Assembly (NCBI RefSeq): GCF_037126465.1
Contig: NC_088201.1
Span: forward strand, 6,205,001 to 6,269,000
Reading direction: 5' to 3'
Source: Ornithodoros turicata
Lineage: Eukaryota; Arthropoda; Arachnida; Ixodida; Argasidae
DNA length: 64,000 nucleotides
The first letter of the stretch is position 1. The number at the start of each line of letters is the position of its first letter. Of this stretch, positions 37,398-47,664 are shown one piece after another. A program made the translations under genes and the position numbers. The notes beneath the pieces are model-generated. The model did no database searches. It worked only from the letters and a program-made list of their open reading frames with translations, and was not told the origin of the DNA.

Positions 37398-37811
37398 GGC
37401 TGTTTCGCACAAAAATCCATTCTGAACACATGCCTTGGCGGACGTGTATAGAAGATGTCTGAAATGAGATAGGGAGGTGCTGGATATGGAAGCTCATCAT
37501 ATATCGCTTCAATAAACGTTCCGTGCAAGTTAGAGTCCCCGCTCACTTATGCCATTACTTTCATAAAGTAATGTAAATACTGGGGCATTACATTCTCCCA
37601 GAACTCTCCAACAACACCCCGCATTATAGGGAACGGTCACACGAATAAACTCCAAATCGGTATACTAGGGAATTTGTGCAGGAACGAGTGACATGCCTAA
37701 ACCATATTGTAAGCGTATATTACAGCGAGAGCTGTAGGCCTCACTCCTGGGGGTAAGCGGTGTATCTCGCCAGCAGCCGCGTGAGCATCGCTTGCGCGCA
37801 AGCGACCTTCC
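37398..37811. other. Junction between blocks B and C, no gene seen
   Basis: Short frames only. It contains CATTACTTTCATAAAGTAATG-type AT-rich sequence, possibly a MITE scrap. Confidence 0.4.
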
Positions 37812-37962
37812 CCTCACAGTCACTCAGCTGTGCCGAAGAACCGGCTGCAGAACCTACGCCATTATGTCAATTTGTTCCACTGTTCTTTTAATCTGTGAGG
37901 TGCGGTGGAAGCAAATAAACTGCTGCGTTAACCTCGTATGTGGAGTCACTCCTACAGCGTGT

Positions 37963-38331
37963 TGTGAGGCAAGATAGACCAAGGGAAAGGGGTGAAGAAA
38001 GGTGTTAACGCTGGTGATGGACCCGATGTCCCTGGCTATCTGCCAAACTCATTCAGATTCAGGAATACGGCATTTGGATAACACAGTTTACTGACACTCT
38101 GGTATGATACATACAATGAAATACAATAAAGATATACCTAGCAATTTGGGTGATGAAGGGCCGAATGAGCTAAAGCGAGGATCCAACAGACTAACCACGT
38201 ATGGTGATGAACGTCGTACAATGAAAGAACTCAGAACAGCACGTGGCGCGCGCTTATAAGCATGTAGCGGCGCCACTGCTGGCTTATGACGATGACGGTG
38301 AGGCCGAATTGAACAGTGGTTGGCTCTCACA
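37963..38331 (-). repeat. 3' LTR of the gypsy-type element
   Basis: 369 bp with TGTGAG/CTCACA inverted tips. Compared with the 5' LTR it lacks an ACAG-type insertion, has GCGCGCGCTTATAAGC in place of GCGCGCTTATATAAGC, a C in ACTAACCACG, and a changed CTCATTCAGA segment. Confidence 0.95.
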
Positions 38332-38344
38332 CGCCCACCTCTAA
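38332..38344 (-). promoter_or_regulatory. Polypurine tract
   Basis: On the - strand TTAGAGGTGGGCG lies directly against the 3' LTR, the expected place and composition for the plus-strand primer. Confidence 0.7.
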
Positions 38345-39064
38345 CAAAAAATGAAATGTCCTCATTTCGTTATTACACTGAGGAAAAATGAAACGTTACA
38401 ATAGCGTTAATGCAGAAGTTAACTTTAAAATCGAAGCTGTTCTGAAACAGGATAAAAAAAACAAAAGAGAACATGATTCATGCCAGGGCCCTTGGCAGAA
38501 GCATGCAGCATCTTTTGTCCTGAAATGCAGAACAACCTAGATTTAAGAGAGTTTAATAATCCACCCTCAAATGAAGTAGTAGAATCTCCTGATTCTAAAC
38601 ACATTGTGAATTTGATAACATTGAAGAAGAAAGTTCGTAGTTCAAAGTTCGTAGTACATGATATAGCACAGCATAGCATGAGTAGCATTGTGACATGCAG
38701 TACATACACAGTACATACAGTATACACAGTGAACTAGTGCGAAGAAGTGACTAAATTCTAAACTAAGCCACTAAATTCGAAATGCAGAAAGTTGATCTGA
38801 AGAGGTCAGTAGAAGGGGAATGCTAACCAGCAACAATGTAAGCGTGTGTTTGAGTGTGGCTGTGTGCGTGAATAACTAAGAAATGTGGAAGTAACCCAAA
38901 GTGAAAAACAAAGCAAAAATGACCGCAAAAATTCATATTGCAGACACTGGATACATTTAAAGCAATGCAGTACAAAGTCATTTATGGACCAGAGCGTCCC
39001 CTGTCCATGAATGAACGACATTCACCAAGGCGTCCCTATGGAATGTGTGTACTTTGAAACAAAG
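38345..39064 (-). other. 3' untranslated part of the gypsy-type element
   Basis: About 720 bp between the pol stop and the polypurine tract. The longest frame (38425-38727, - strand) has two hydrophobic stretches but no recognisable envelope feature, so I do not call a gene. Confidence 0.6.
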
Positions 39065-42000
39065 TCAAACGAGGTCGTACGCATGTAATGGTACCCTTTG
39101 TTTGGTGACGCGTCCATACCTTGTCGTGTAAGGTGGACTAAGTGTTTCTTCGGATTCTGAAGAACTGTCTTGATGAACAGAGACATTCTCGTCACTGTCT
39201 ATATCATGAAACGTAATGTTAGGATCCCAATCTGGCTGATCCTTGAACAGTTTCATTTGTGAAACATGAACTGTTTTTGTTATTCCTTCACCCAGACTTT
39301 GAACAGTACAAATGTCATGGGGATGAGTGGAAATAACTTTGAATACCTTGTCCTTGTACTTAGGATCAAAAGGTGAAGTTGAAAAGGATTCTATCCAAAC
39401 TAAGTCACCCGCAGAGAACTGCGATGGGTTTCGACCGTAGTCGTAACGTCTCTTCTGAGAGGATAGAGCTTTTCCTAGGTTTTCCCGTGCTTCTGCACGT
39501 ATGTCTTGTAGCATTTCAATGCTCTGAAGTCGCGACATGTCGTCAACGATTACACCAACCTGAATCTCGTTTTCAATACGAGGTTCAAATCCAAAGAGAA
39601 GGAAATGTGGTGAAAATCTAGTAGAACCTTGTCTTGAAGTGTTTATGAAAGAAGTGGTGTTTGCAATGTATTGGTCCCATTTTGACGGATTCTCAAAGCA
39701 ATATTTTTTGAGAATATTCTTTATGGTGGCTACAGATCTTTCCACGAGACCATTTGCCTGATGGAAATAAGGACAAGAAGTTGTGTGTTCAATTCCTGTT
39801 GTGGTTAGGAATTTTTCCATGTTCTGACTCATGAAACCTGAACCTTGGTCAGAAACAATTGTCATAGGAATACCAAAAGTTGTGTCGATCTTTTCCTTAA
39901 TGAACTGTATGATATGTGACGATGCTGTTGATTTCACAGCCTGTGTTACTACAAAGCGTGTAGTGTGGTCAACACATACAATGATGTACTTGTTTCCATT
40001 TCCTGTTTCCGGTAGTGGACCAATGTGATCGAGGGATATTGTGGTGAAAGGTTGTGTGGGAATTGGTCGAGGATGTAAGTATCCCACGGGCTTCGATGTT
40101 TGTCTGTTGAAGCGCTGACAAATGTTACAACCCTGGACGTACTCTTTGACGTCCTTATTAATGGACGACCACCAGTATTTACTCAGAATACTGCTTTTGG
40201 TCTTGAATTTGTCCATGTGTCCACGTTTATCATGAAACTTCAGCAATATCTCTTTCCTAAGAGATTCTGGTATGACAATCCTTGTTTTTGTCAGTCCGTT
40301 TTGTTGAGTGGTTTTGTGGCAGAGTATGCCATTTGACAACATGAATGTATTCCGCATGTTCTCAGCTTTGCGAGAAGAAATATTAGGATTTTTGAGGAAT
40401 TCAAAAATCTCTAATAACGACGGATCTGACTGTTGGTGATTGGAGTGATGAGAATTCTCGGCAGTGAGAATTAGTGACGCAACCAAAGGTTGTGGGATGC
40501 GTGATAGAGCATCAGCGACAACATTGGTTTTTCCCGAACGATGGTGTATCTTCAGAGGAAGTTCTTGAAGATCGAGAACCATGCGAGCAAATTTTCTATT
40601 GATTTGCTGTGCATTGGTCATTAAGGAGACACTGTAGTTGTCTGTCCAAACATGGACGATAGGCAACCCGTACACATAAATACGAAATTTGTCTGTAAGT
40701 GCCCAATGAAGAGCAATGCATTCGAGCATGTTTGAATGCAGTTTTTCCTCTGTTGTGTTGGTTGCTCTGCTGACATACTCAACAACGTACTCTTTTCCAT
40801 CGTGTTTCTGTGAGATGAACGCTCCTAGATGTTTCGCTGAAGCGTCAACATAGACATGTGTTTCTCTGTCTGGATCAAAATGAGCCAAAATAGGTGGAGA
40901 TTTTAAGAGAGACTTGAGGTTACGTACAGCCTCAGTGTGTGTAGGTGTCCACTCTGACGTAATGTTGGTTTTGCCAGTGCTTTTGGACTGTTGCTTGTTT
41001 CGCAAGAGGAGTGATAGAGGTCGCGCAATTTCAGCAAAACCTTTGATGAATTTGCGAAAGTAAGAAGCAAAGCCCAAAAATCTCTTTACGTCTTGTATTG
41101 TGTTCAATGTATCGGGGTATTTGTCAACAGCAGCTGACCTCTCCGGATCTGGCAGTTTACCCTCATGAGATACAATGTAACCCAGAAACTTTATATGGGT
41201 CTGAATGAACTGACACTTATTGATCTCGATTTTGAAACCATAATTTTCCAGTATGGACATAGATTGGTCAAGAACATCTAGATGTTCGTCTATGGTGGAA
41301 GTGTAGATACAGATGTCATCGAAATAGACAATTACAACGTCCTTCCACTTGAGGGAATGAAAGGCTTCATCCATTACTGCTTGCCAAGTGGCGGGAGCAC
41401 CAGTTGGACCAAAAGGCATTCGAACGAATTCGTAAAGACCGTCAGGTGTAATGAAAGCTGTCTTATGCTGGTCAGATTCCCTTATTTTGATGTTTAGGTA
41501 ACCTTTCTTTATGTCCATAGTGGAAAAGTATTTGCCTTTCCCTACTCTGTCAACAGTATCATCAATTCGAGGCATACTATACACTCTTTTGACGGTTTTC
41601 CCATTTAGCTTACGGTAGTCAACAACAAGTCTGCGTGGTGTTGACGGATGGAATGGTTGATCAACAACGAAAACTGGGGAAGCGTAATGAGACTCAGATT
41701 TTCGAACAAGACCTAATTTAAGCCAGTTGTCGATTTCTTCTTTGATGAATTTTCTGTCATTCCATGAGTAGCGGTAAGACTTTACGCGAACAGGAATGCT
41801 GTCAGAGAGATCGATGCAATGTTCGGTCTTTGGACAAAATCCGATGTCATACTTTTGCTTAGAAAACACGTTCGCGTGCTTAAGAATGATGTCATGGAGT
41901 TTCTTAAGCTGTGTGTCATTTATGTCCGAGGTTACTTTGTCTTTAAGTTTGTCCAAGTAGTTCAAGATTTCAGCATGCTGTACTTCAGTTTTTGCATCTG

Positions 42001-42907
42001 ACTCTCGTACAACAACCCTATCCAAAGGAATGATGTCATTGACTTGTACGGTATTCACAAGCAAGAGGTCAGATGACTCATCCTTTTCGTCGTTATGCAA
42101 CATGACATTTTCACATACCTGTGATGGCTGTGTTCTATGAAGGTCGACAACATTGCGGAATTCACTAACACGTTCACAAACACTGCTGTTCGCCGGAAAA
42201 CTGTTTGACGAACTTGTTCTTGCGGAGACTGATGTTGCTTGACGAGATGGTATCTTCACCTTGTCCTGGGGTGCCACGATGTTGGTGCCAGGAAGAAGTG
42301 GGAAAGGACAGTTCCTTGGTGGAGATTTACGTTGTGTTGATGAACATGTTGATGTCGAGGCTTTGTTGTTGTTTACTTGCACGTTGTTGGAAGCGTGAAG
42401 GATGTGATGTGTTTTGATGTCTGTCGAAGTGTCTTGATCCTTGGATGTCGTGTTGTAGAAGATCCTTTCCTGTATGGGTTGAAATTCTTCAGCGTGAGAT
42501 GGAGAAAGTTCCTGGAGGAAGTCTTTCTTTAAGAACATGCTGTTGAAGATCTTCTCCTGGTGGGACTTTGGAGGTGACTGGATGGAGACGTGTCCATTAG
42601 GCCAAACAGTGATTCCAAGCTTGGCAGATGTGCGCCAGTCGCTACCAAGTATGAAAGGATATATGATGTTAGTGACGATAGCAACTTGAAGAGAAACAGT
42701 TGTGTTCGCTAACTTCACTTCCACGACGGCTTCGCCGAACGGCATGGACTCGTTATCGACGGCGATCATTGCTGAGTCACTCCATGGTTTTATGTTAATA
42801 CCCCAAAGCTCTGCTTCCTGTTTTCTTAAAATTGAGATGTCTGCACCCGTGTCAACCAAGGCGTCGACCGGTGTGTTGTTTACAAGAATCTCAATGACGG
42901 GTCTCAC
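39065..42907 (-). CDS. pol: Pol polyprotein (protease, RT, RNase H, integrase)
   Basis: 1280 codons without a stop. Aspartic protease ALVDTGAD (D19) and FILGSDW; reverse transcriptase about 405-590 with FSTMDIKKGY (D465) and VIVYFDDIC (D530, D531); RNase H about 680-800 with YVDAS (D688), E729, D756 and D799; integrase zinc site H892/H897/C927/C930 and D960, D1020, E1056 with D-35-E spacing; then a C-terminal region with GDLVWIESF. All catalytic residues are present. YFDD replaces the commoner YLDD/YVDD/YIDD. The frame is +1 relative to gag and stays open upstream of 42907 into the end of gag, with no ATG there; 42907 is a GTG. Production by +1 frameshifting at the gag end is an inference. 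Confidence 0.95.
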   Translation of the reverse strand: MRPVIEILVNNTPVDALVDTGADISILRKQEAELWGINIKPWSDSAMIAVDNESMPFGEAVVEVKLANTTVSLQVAIVTNIIYPFILGSDWRTSAKLGITVWPNGHVSIQSPPKSHQEKIFNSMFLKKDFLQELSPSHAEEFQPIQERIFYNTTSKDQDTSTDIKTHHILHASNNVQVNNNKASTSTCSSTQRKSPPRNCPFPLLPGTNIVAPQDKVKIPSRQATSVSARTSSSNSFPANSSVCERVSEFRNVVDLHRTQPSQVCENVMLHNDEKDESSDLLLVNTVQVNDIIPLDRVVVRESDAKTEVQHAEILNYLDKLKDKVTSDINDTQLKKLHDIILKHANVFSKQKYDIGFCPKTEHCIDLSDSIPVRVKSYRYSWNDRKFIKEEIDNWLKLGLVRKSESHYASPVFVVDQPFHPSTPRRLVVDYRKLNGKTVKRVYSMPRIDDTVDRVGKGKYFSTMDIKKGYLNIKIRESDQHKTAFITPDGLYEFVRMPFGPTGAPATWQAVMDEAFHSLKWKDVVIVYFDDICIYTSTIDEHLDVLDQSMSILENYGFKIEINKCQFIQTHIKFLGYIVSHEGKLPDPERSAAVDKYPDTLNTIQDVKRFLGFASYFRKFIKGFAEIARPLSLLLRNKQQSKSTGKTNITSEWTPTHTEAVRNLKSLLKSPPILAHFDPDRETHVYVDASAKHLGAFISQKHDGKEYVVEYVSRATNTTEEKLHSNMLECIALHWALTDKFRIYVYGLPIVHVWTDNYSVSLMTNAQQINRKFARMVLDLQELPLKIHHRSGKTNVVADALSRIPQPLVASLILTAENSHHSNHQQSDPSLLEIFEFLKNPNISSRKAENMRNTFMLSNGILCHKTTQQNGLTKTRIVIPESLRKEILLKFHDKRGHMDKFKTKSSILSKYWWSSINKDVKEYVQGCNICQRFNRQTSKPVGYLHPRPIPTQPFTTISLDHIGPLPETGNGNKYIIVCVDHTTRFVVTQAVKSTASSHIIQFIKEKIDTTFGIPMTIVSDQGSGFMSQNMEKFLTTTGIEHTTSCPYFHQANGLVERSVATIKNILKKYCFENPSKWDQYIANTTSFINTSRQGSTRFSPHFLLFGFEPRIENEIQVGVIVDDMSRLQSIEMLQDIRAEARENLGKALSSQKRRYDYGRNPSQFSAGDLVWIESFSTSPFDPKYKDKVFKVISTHPHDICTVQSLGEGITKTVHVSQMKLFKDQPDWDPNITFHDIDSDENVSVHQDSSSESEETLSPPYTTRYGRVTKQRVPLHAYDLV

Positions 42908-42914
42908 GGGGTGT

Positions 42915-44030
42915 CTAGATGGTAAGTCGTGTCTTATTGAAGCAGTGTAGCTGTGTTTCTTGATGTTTGGTGTAGTCCTTTGGGTCTTTGTATTTTAGGC
43001 TTGATTTGTCCGATGTTTTGGTGGAAGTAGGAGAATGTTTCTCACCATTTTGCCGAGATGAATACTTAGGCTGTGATGTGGACGAAAAGCCTTGCTGACG
43101 TTCCTTCTTCGTGTAGTCCTTTGGCTTGGCTCCTTGTTGACGCCAGTTTGGATCACGGTGTTTCTGAGAAGGTTCGATCTGTCGTGCCAGCTTGATCAGA
43201 GTGAGACAGTCACATCCAGTAGACATGTAGTAGGAAGTGAGACTTGTCCTCGTTGCCTCGCTCTGTAGACCCATGGTGATGTAACGGATCTTGTCACGTT
43301 CCCTGAGCTGGTAAGGGCACTTGCAGAGTATTTTAATCTTTGCGTGAATATAGTCAGAAATAGATTCTTCACTTTTCTGTACTCTAGCTTCACAATCGCG
43401 ATTCCAATCTGGTAGATCTGGATCATAATCAAATTGATCTTTCAAACCTTTGACCCAGTCTTGCCATGTGACACAACTTCTTCCGGATCCATCGTCCCAA
43501 TCCTTGGCCGCACCACGAAGCTTACTCTTTGCAATGGCTAAGGCGGTATAATCGTCCCAACCGTACTGGATACGTAACACTTCAATTGATGAAAGCCATG
43601 CGCGAAAATCATCGTTGGGCCGGCCACAAAAGAACTTCAATGTCTGACTAAGGTCGGGGGTGGTTACTATCCTCTGTGGTGTGGAAACCACCTGTTTGAA
43701 AATCTCAGCTAACTGATCGATGGTGATCGGAGCAGATGAACTCGCGGTAGGTGTCTTCTTACTTGTTTTGTTTGTTGGTGAGACTTGTTCATCCTGATGT
43801 TCATCTTCGGATGATTCGTATTCCTCCGATGTTTGGTATTCCTCGTTGTCGTCTTTGGTGGGAATAGCACTCGTAGATGCATGTTTCCTCCTTTCGTCGT
43901 CTTCCATGATGAGAATTGCTGCTTGACGAGGATCAGCGTTCTCTGGGAGTGTGAGATTACGTGAGACGCACTCTTCAAATAACTCTTGTGCTGGACGCAA
44001 AAGAAGTCTCAACACCTTTGGACTGTCCAT
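42915..44030 (-). CDS. gag: Gag of the gypsy-type element
   Basis: 371 codons from ATG. After an acidic Ser/Glu-rich region (about residues 50-100), a retrotransposon gag core follows (about 130-290): LSQTLKFFCGRPNDDFRAWL, YGWDDYTALAIAKSKLRGAA, KDWDD and SISDYIHAKIKILCKCPYQL, the capsid-like fold that assembles the particle. The C-terminal 80 residues are basic and Lys/Ser/Thr/Gln-rich, fitting RNA binding, but I see no CCHC zinc knuckle, which most gypsy Gags carry. It ends 7 bp before the first start-like codon of pol. A CCHC motif hidden in another frame seems unlikely. Confidence 0.92.
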   Translation of the reverse strand: MDSPKVLRLLLRPAQELFEECVSRNLTLPENADPRQAAILIMEDDERRKHASTSAIPTKDDNEEYQTSEEYESSEDEHQDEQVSPTNKTSKKTPTASSSAPITIDQLAEIFKQVVSTPQRIVTTPDLSQTLKFFCGRPNDDFRAWLSSIEVLRIQYGWDDYTALAIAKSKLRGAAKDWDDGSGRSCVTWQDWVKGLKDQFDYDPDLPDWNRDCEARVQKSEESISDYIHAKIKILCKCPYQLRERDKIRYITMGLQSEATRTSLTSYYMSTGCDCLTLIKLARQIEPSQKHRDPNWRQQGAKPKDYTKKERQQGFSSTSQPKYSSRQNGEKHSPTSTKTSDKSSLKYKDPKDYTKHQETQLHCFNKTRLTI

Positions 44031-44420
44031 GAAAGAACAAACTCAAAAGACGATATTTGTCGTTAAGACACAACGAAAACCGAGAGACGGAAAAATACTG
44101 AACCAAGCTCCAGATAAGTGTTACCAGCTGAACCTAACGAACGTCGAACGTCGCGTTCGAAATTGCGAACAACTGAAAAATGCACAAATGCAACGAAAAA
44201 CTGAAGACGCAATTAATGCGTGACAAAAAGTGAACTAGAAGTTACGAAGGGATAGAACTGTTCGAAAGATGCTATGCAATGCGTTCGAATGACGAGGCTA
44301 AGCCTAAATCGAACAAGCCTTTCGAACTACGTCAAAAGCGTAAGACTTCGAAGTCGAAGTACTTGCAAAAATTAATACAATATCAACCAGAAGTGAAAAG
44401 TCTGAAGAATCACTTGCCGT

Positions 44421-44438
44421 ATCCTGTCGGCTGCGCCA
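44421..44438 (-). promoter_or_regulatory. Primer-binding site (tRNA-Ser type)
   Basis: Immediately inside the 5' LTR the - strand reads TGGCGCAGCCGACAGGAT. It is complementary to a tRNA 3' end ..ATCCTGTCGGCTGCGCCA, which fits tRNA-Ser, the primer used by 17.6/297-type elements. Confidence 0.75.
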
Positions 44439-44815
44439 TGTGAGGCAAGATAGACCAAGGGAAAGGGGTGAAGAAAGGTGTTAACGCTGGTGATGGACCC
44501 GATGTCCCTGGCTATCTGCCAAACTCAAAATAAGATTCAGGAATACGGCATTTGGATAACACACAGACAGTTTACTGACACTCTGGTATGATACATACAA
44601 TGAAATACAATAAAGATATACCTAGCAATTTGGGTGATGAAGGGCCGAATGAGCTAAAGCGAGGATCCAACAGACTAACGACGTATGGTGATGAACGTCG
44701 TACAATGAAAGAACTCAGAACAGCACGTGGCGCGCTTATATAAGCATGTAGCGGCGCCACTGCTGGCTTATGACGATGACGGTGAGGCCGAATTGAACAG
44801 TGGTTGGCTCTCACA
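44439..44815 (-). repeat. 5' LTR of the gypsy-type element
   Basis: 377 bp. On the - strand it has CTTATATAAG, a plausible TATA box, about 70 bp from its start. The 3' copy has a shortened version of this box. Confidence 0.95.
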
Positions 44816-46872
44816 GTGTGTGATGAGTCATGCATGTGCATGCTCTTCGTGCACAGCACTTCGAATTTCTGTAATGAAATACGCTGACAGCTGAACAACT
44901 GCAAAGCACTCGTGACAATAACGTTATTTTAAGATGAGGAATAGGGAGTTTCATCGCCAGGTTCTATAGTCCACCTCATTGCTGGTGGCGATGTGGTGAA
45001 TAAAATAACGAGCCCCTTCAGAACAAGGATCGAGATCTTATTGTAGCACACACACACAGACACTCGAACATAATACGATAATGGAAAAAGTCAAACGAGA
45101 ACCGTTCAATACCAAATCACATAATAACGAATGAGAACCGCGGAACACCACACGAAAACCGAACAACAAACGAAAAAAAAAAAAAAAAACGGAGGAACCT
45201 TACAATAACAGACAGTGTGAATCCTTTCTGAGTAAAAATAATTATCTTTATAGGTTGACATTCACCAAATTCCCCGTCATGCGTACGCGCCCTGTGCACG
45301 ACAGTTACGACCCCCTATTCGGAATACATGCAGTGGAGAAGAAGGCAATTACCATTAAAAACTAGAGGAACACGGCTGAAGCACGTTTGGAATACATCAG
45401 CACACTGATTCTTAAGAAAGATGCGTGCTAATCAGCAATGAGGAGCTTTTAAAGCTCAACAAATACTCCAAATCAAATCGCTTCCCATTGTTTCCTATGG
45501 GAACAGCCGGCGCCAGTGGGCCCTCCAAGATGGCGGCCGGTTGCCGCACCTCTCTCCCACGGGCCCCTCTCCTATGCGCGATCCAGCCTTTATACATAGA
45601 GATCAGTGCGAAAGCGCACTGCGCAACGATGCCATCTATCGTGCGCGGGTGAAATGTTCCTTTCGTTTGCAAGCAGCAGTTGACGGCCTTGAGCTCACCT
45701 TAACATCTTCTGGAGGGTCTGGTGGACATTACATGGATTATCGCACAACAATCATTGCACGCTTCTCTATCTCACAGCGAGCATTACGTTAGCCGTCTTT
45801 GATCCTCAACTGGGGATGGTACCGGTGTGGTGCGGAAACAAGATGGCGCCCCTACTCTCCCTTGGACATCAGTGTCGATACTCTGAAGCGAAGCTTACTT
45901 AGTGATTCTATCCGGTTCCACGAAAGGGGAGAAAGGGCCACCCCTTGAAGGTACTGAAACTGATGAACTGAAGGAACTGAAAACTTTGATAGGTTCCCTC
46001 AGCATCCTTTTTGTCAGTCGCTTCATGAACATGCGTTTGGACTTCCTCAATGGTCCTCAATGCATCGAGGCGTCTCGAGGCTGAGATCTGGACTACCGTC
46101 TCGTCCGCAGGAGACGTGGAAATTAAGAATGGACAACGATCTCGACAAGTGTGGCAGGGCATTGTTTTTTTTTTTGCTGACCATTCTCAACCTCTGAAAA
46201 GCAAGCAAGCAAGCAGGCTGGCAGACACAGTGCTCACAAATGAGTGCCGTTATTCGCTACAATGGATCTACATGGAAAAAATCATGCGTCAGAGATTTCC
46301 CGCGGTGGGGGCCGAAAGTATCCGCTGTTCTAGACCGCGGCACTTGCAGCATGTACCCACACAATTGCGCGCGGACTCACCTTACATGTAAATCTACTAC
46401 CACTTAATATTATGTATTATTATTATAGGCGCATCACGGGCCCCAAAAGGATGCAGGTTGCCAACGCAGAGGTATAGACTCGGGGAAACGAGAAAAGCGA
46501 CCAAAGACTGCACTGACCAACTTCCATATACGCTGATCACACCACCCGTTTCCTGATGCAAGAGCCACAATCAGCCGAACAACGAATCTATTTTGAGCAG
46601 CAAATTATGAACAATCCAAATCATAATCCAAAGGCCGGCCATGTGCCTGAGTTCCTTGACAACCTTACCAGCGGAGACACCGCGAAGACCGAACTCCCAT
46701 ATTTCTGCAAGGCATGCAGCATGCTCTATAGCGGTTCTGTACATAGATGTAACATTTATTGGGAGCGATGGTGTTCGATGTTGTTCGAGTCTATTTGAGA
46801 TGCTGCAGGTAGCCTGCCCCTGTGGCCGGCCTTCCATTTGATGCCAATACACTGGTCTTCCACGATGATGCC

Positions 46873-46873
46873 A

Positions 46874-46931
<58 letters not shown>
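46873..46931. repeat. (TA)n microsatellite
   Basis: About 25 TA units, replacing the short TATATATA spacer of block B. It is expanded only in block C. Confidence 0.95.
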
Positions 46932-46935
<4 letters not shown>

Positions 46936-47166
46936 ATGAGCGTATGAGGCATACAATGATATGATGCGCTCCGATGTCAATACATATATGATAGATGATA
47001 TGTGCTCTTCAACTCTGCGTATTAATCTTTCGCTGTGGAGGGAGGCGAAAGTGAGCTGGTCCTTCAGATTTGGAGAAGGGCCCTTGATAACGCGGTCCGC
47101 CCCTGAGTGGGCCGTACCGCTTGCGGTGCTGTTCCGTGAAAGAATTTTTATTGAAAAAAAAAATGG

Positions 47167-47560
47167 ATGATTTGCACTTGTGTTCGGCCCTGTCGTGTGG
47201 CAGCCGTTCCTAACGACTCTGAGACAGATGTTCGCGCGTCTGATAATCCACTTGGTTCCCCACAACAGTCTGACGTGGTTCCTTCTGCGGCAACTGATGA
47301 TGATGATAATGATGATGATGATCGTGTTGACCGTTCCCTTTATATCGGGCGGACAGCGTTCTGCGGGGGCAGTGCAACTGAAGTTGAAGTTGCTGTCGAT
47401 GCCGCAGCGCCACAGGTTGATGTATTTTATGTGACCCTGTTGGCGAGTCTACAGTGCTGCTTCAGCGTTCTTGCGACGTCGCGCCACTGGCTGATCGCGC
47501 TGAGGACTCCACTGCGCCCGCTGTGGACCGGGCTGCGGTTCCGGGCGTGGCGTACGGTGG
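47167..47560 (+). pseudogene. LINE ORF1 fragment (copy C)
   Basis: Starts MICTCVRPCRVAAVPNDSET and matches copy B closely, with a shorter Asp run and an Asn within it. The same frame break near TLLASLQCC is shared with copy B, so it predates the duplication. It is cut off at GGCGTACGGTGG by a microsatellite. Confidence 0.55.
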
Positions 47561-47602
47561 CACACACACACACACACACACGCACGCACACACACACACA
47601 CA

Positions 47603-47642
<40 letters not shown>

Positions 47643-47664
47643 CACAGACAGACAGACAGACAGA
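47561..47664. repeat. (CA)n(CGCA)n(CAGA)n compound microsatellite
   Basis: Three simple arrays in series. It begins exactly where block C leaves the LINE sequence seen in block B. Frames of Thr-His or Cys-Val repeats across it are artefacts. Confidence 0.95.

Larger units (their letters stand above)
37963..44815 (-). mobile_element. Intact gypsy-type (Ty3/mdg4-like, 17.6/297-like) LTR retrotransposon
   Basis: A 6.85-kb element on the - strand: 5' LTR 44815-44439, primer-binding site, gag, pol, polypurine tract, 3' LTR 38331-37963. Domain order PR-RT-RH-IN is that of the gypsy/Ty3 group. The flank GTGT on both sides (37959-37962, 44816-44819) fits the 4-bp duplications of this group. The LTRs differ at about four sites and both long frames are open, so the insertion is recent. 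There is no envelope-like frame; the 730 bp between pol and the 3' LTR hold only a 100-codon frame without domains. Confidence 0.96.
37812..47561 (+). repeat. Repeat block C (with a gypsy insertion)
   Basis: It is collinear with block B from CCTCACAGTCACTCAGCTGT, interrupted by the LTR retrotransposon at 37963-44815, and resumes at GTGTGATGAGTCATGCATGT. It ends where the LINE ORF1 copy meets a CA/CGCA microsatellite. Without the insertion it is about 2.9 kb. Confidence 0.8.

Noticed and set aside
38425..38727. Possible envelope-like frame in the gypsy element
   Set aside because: Only 100 codons, with no cleavage site, cysteine pattern or other envelope feature.
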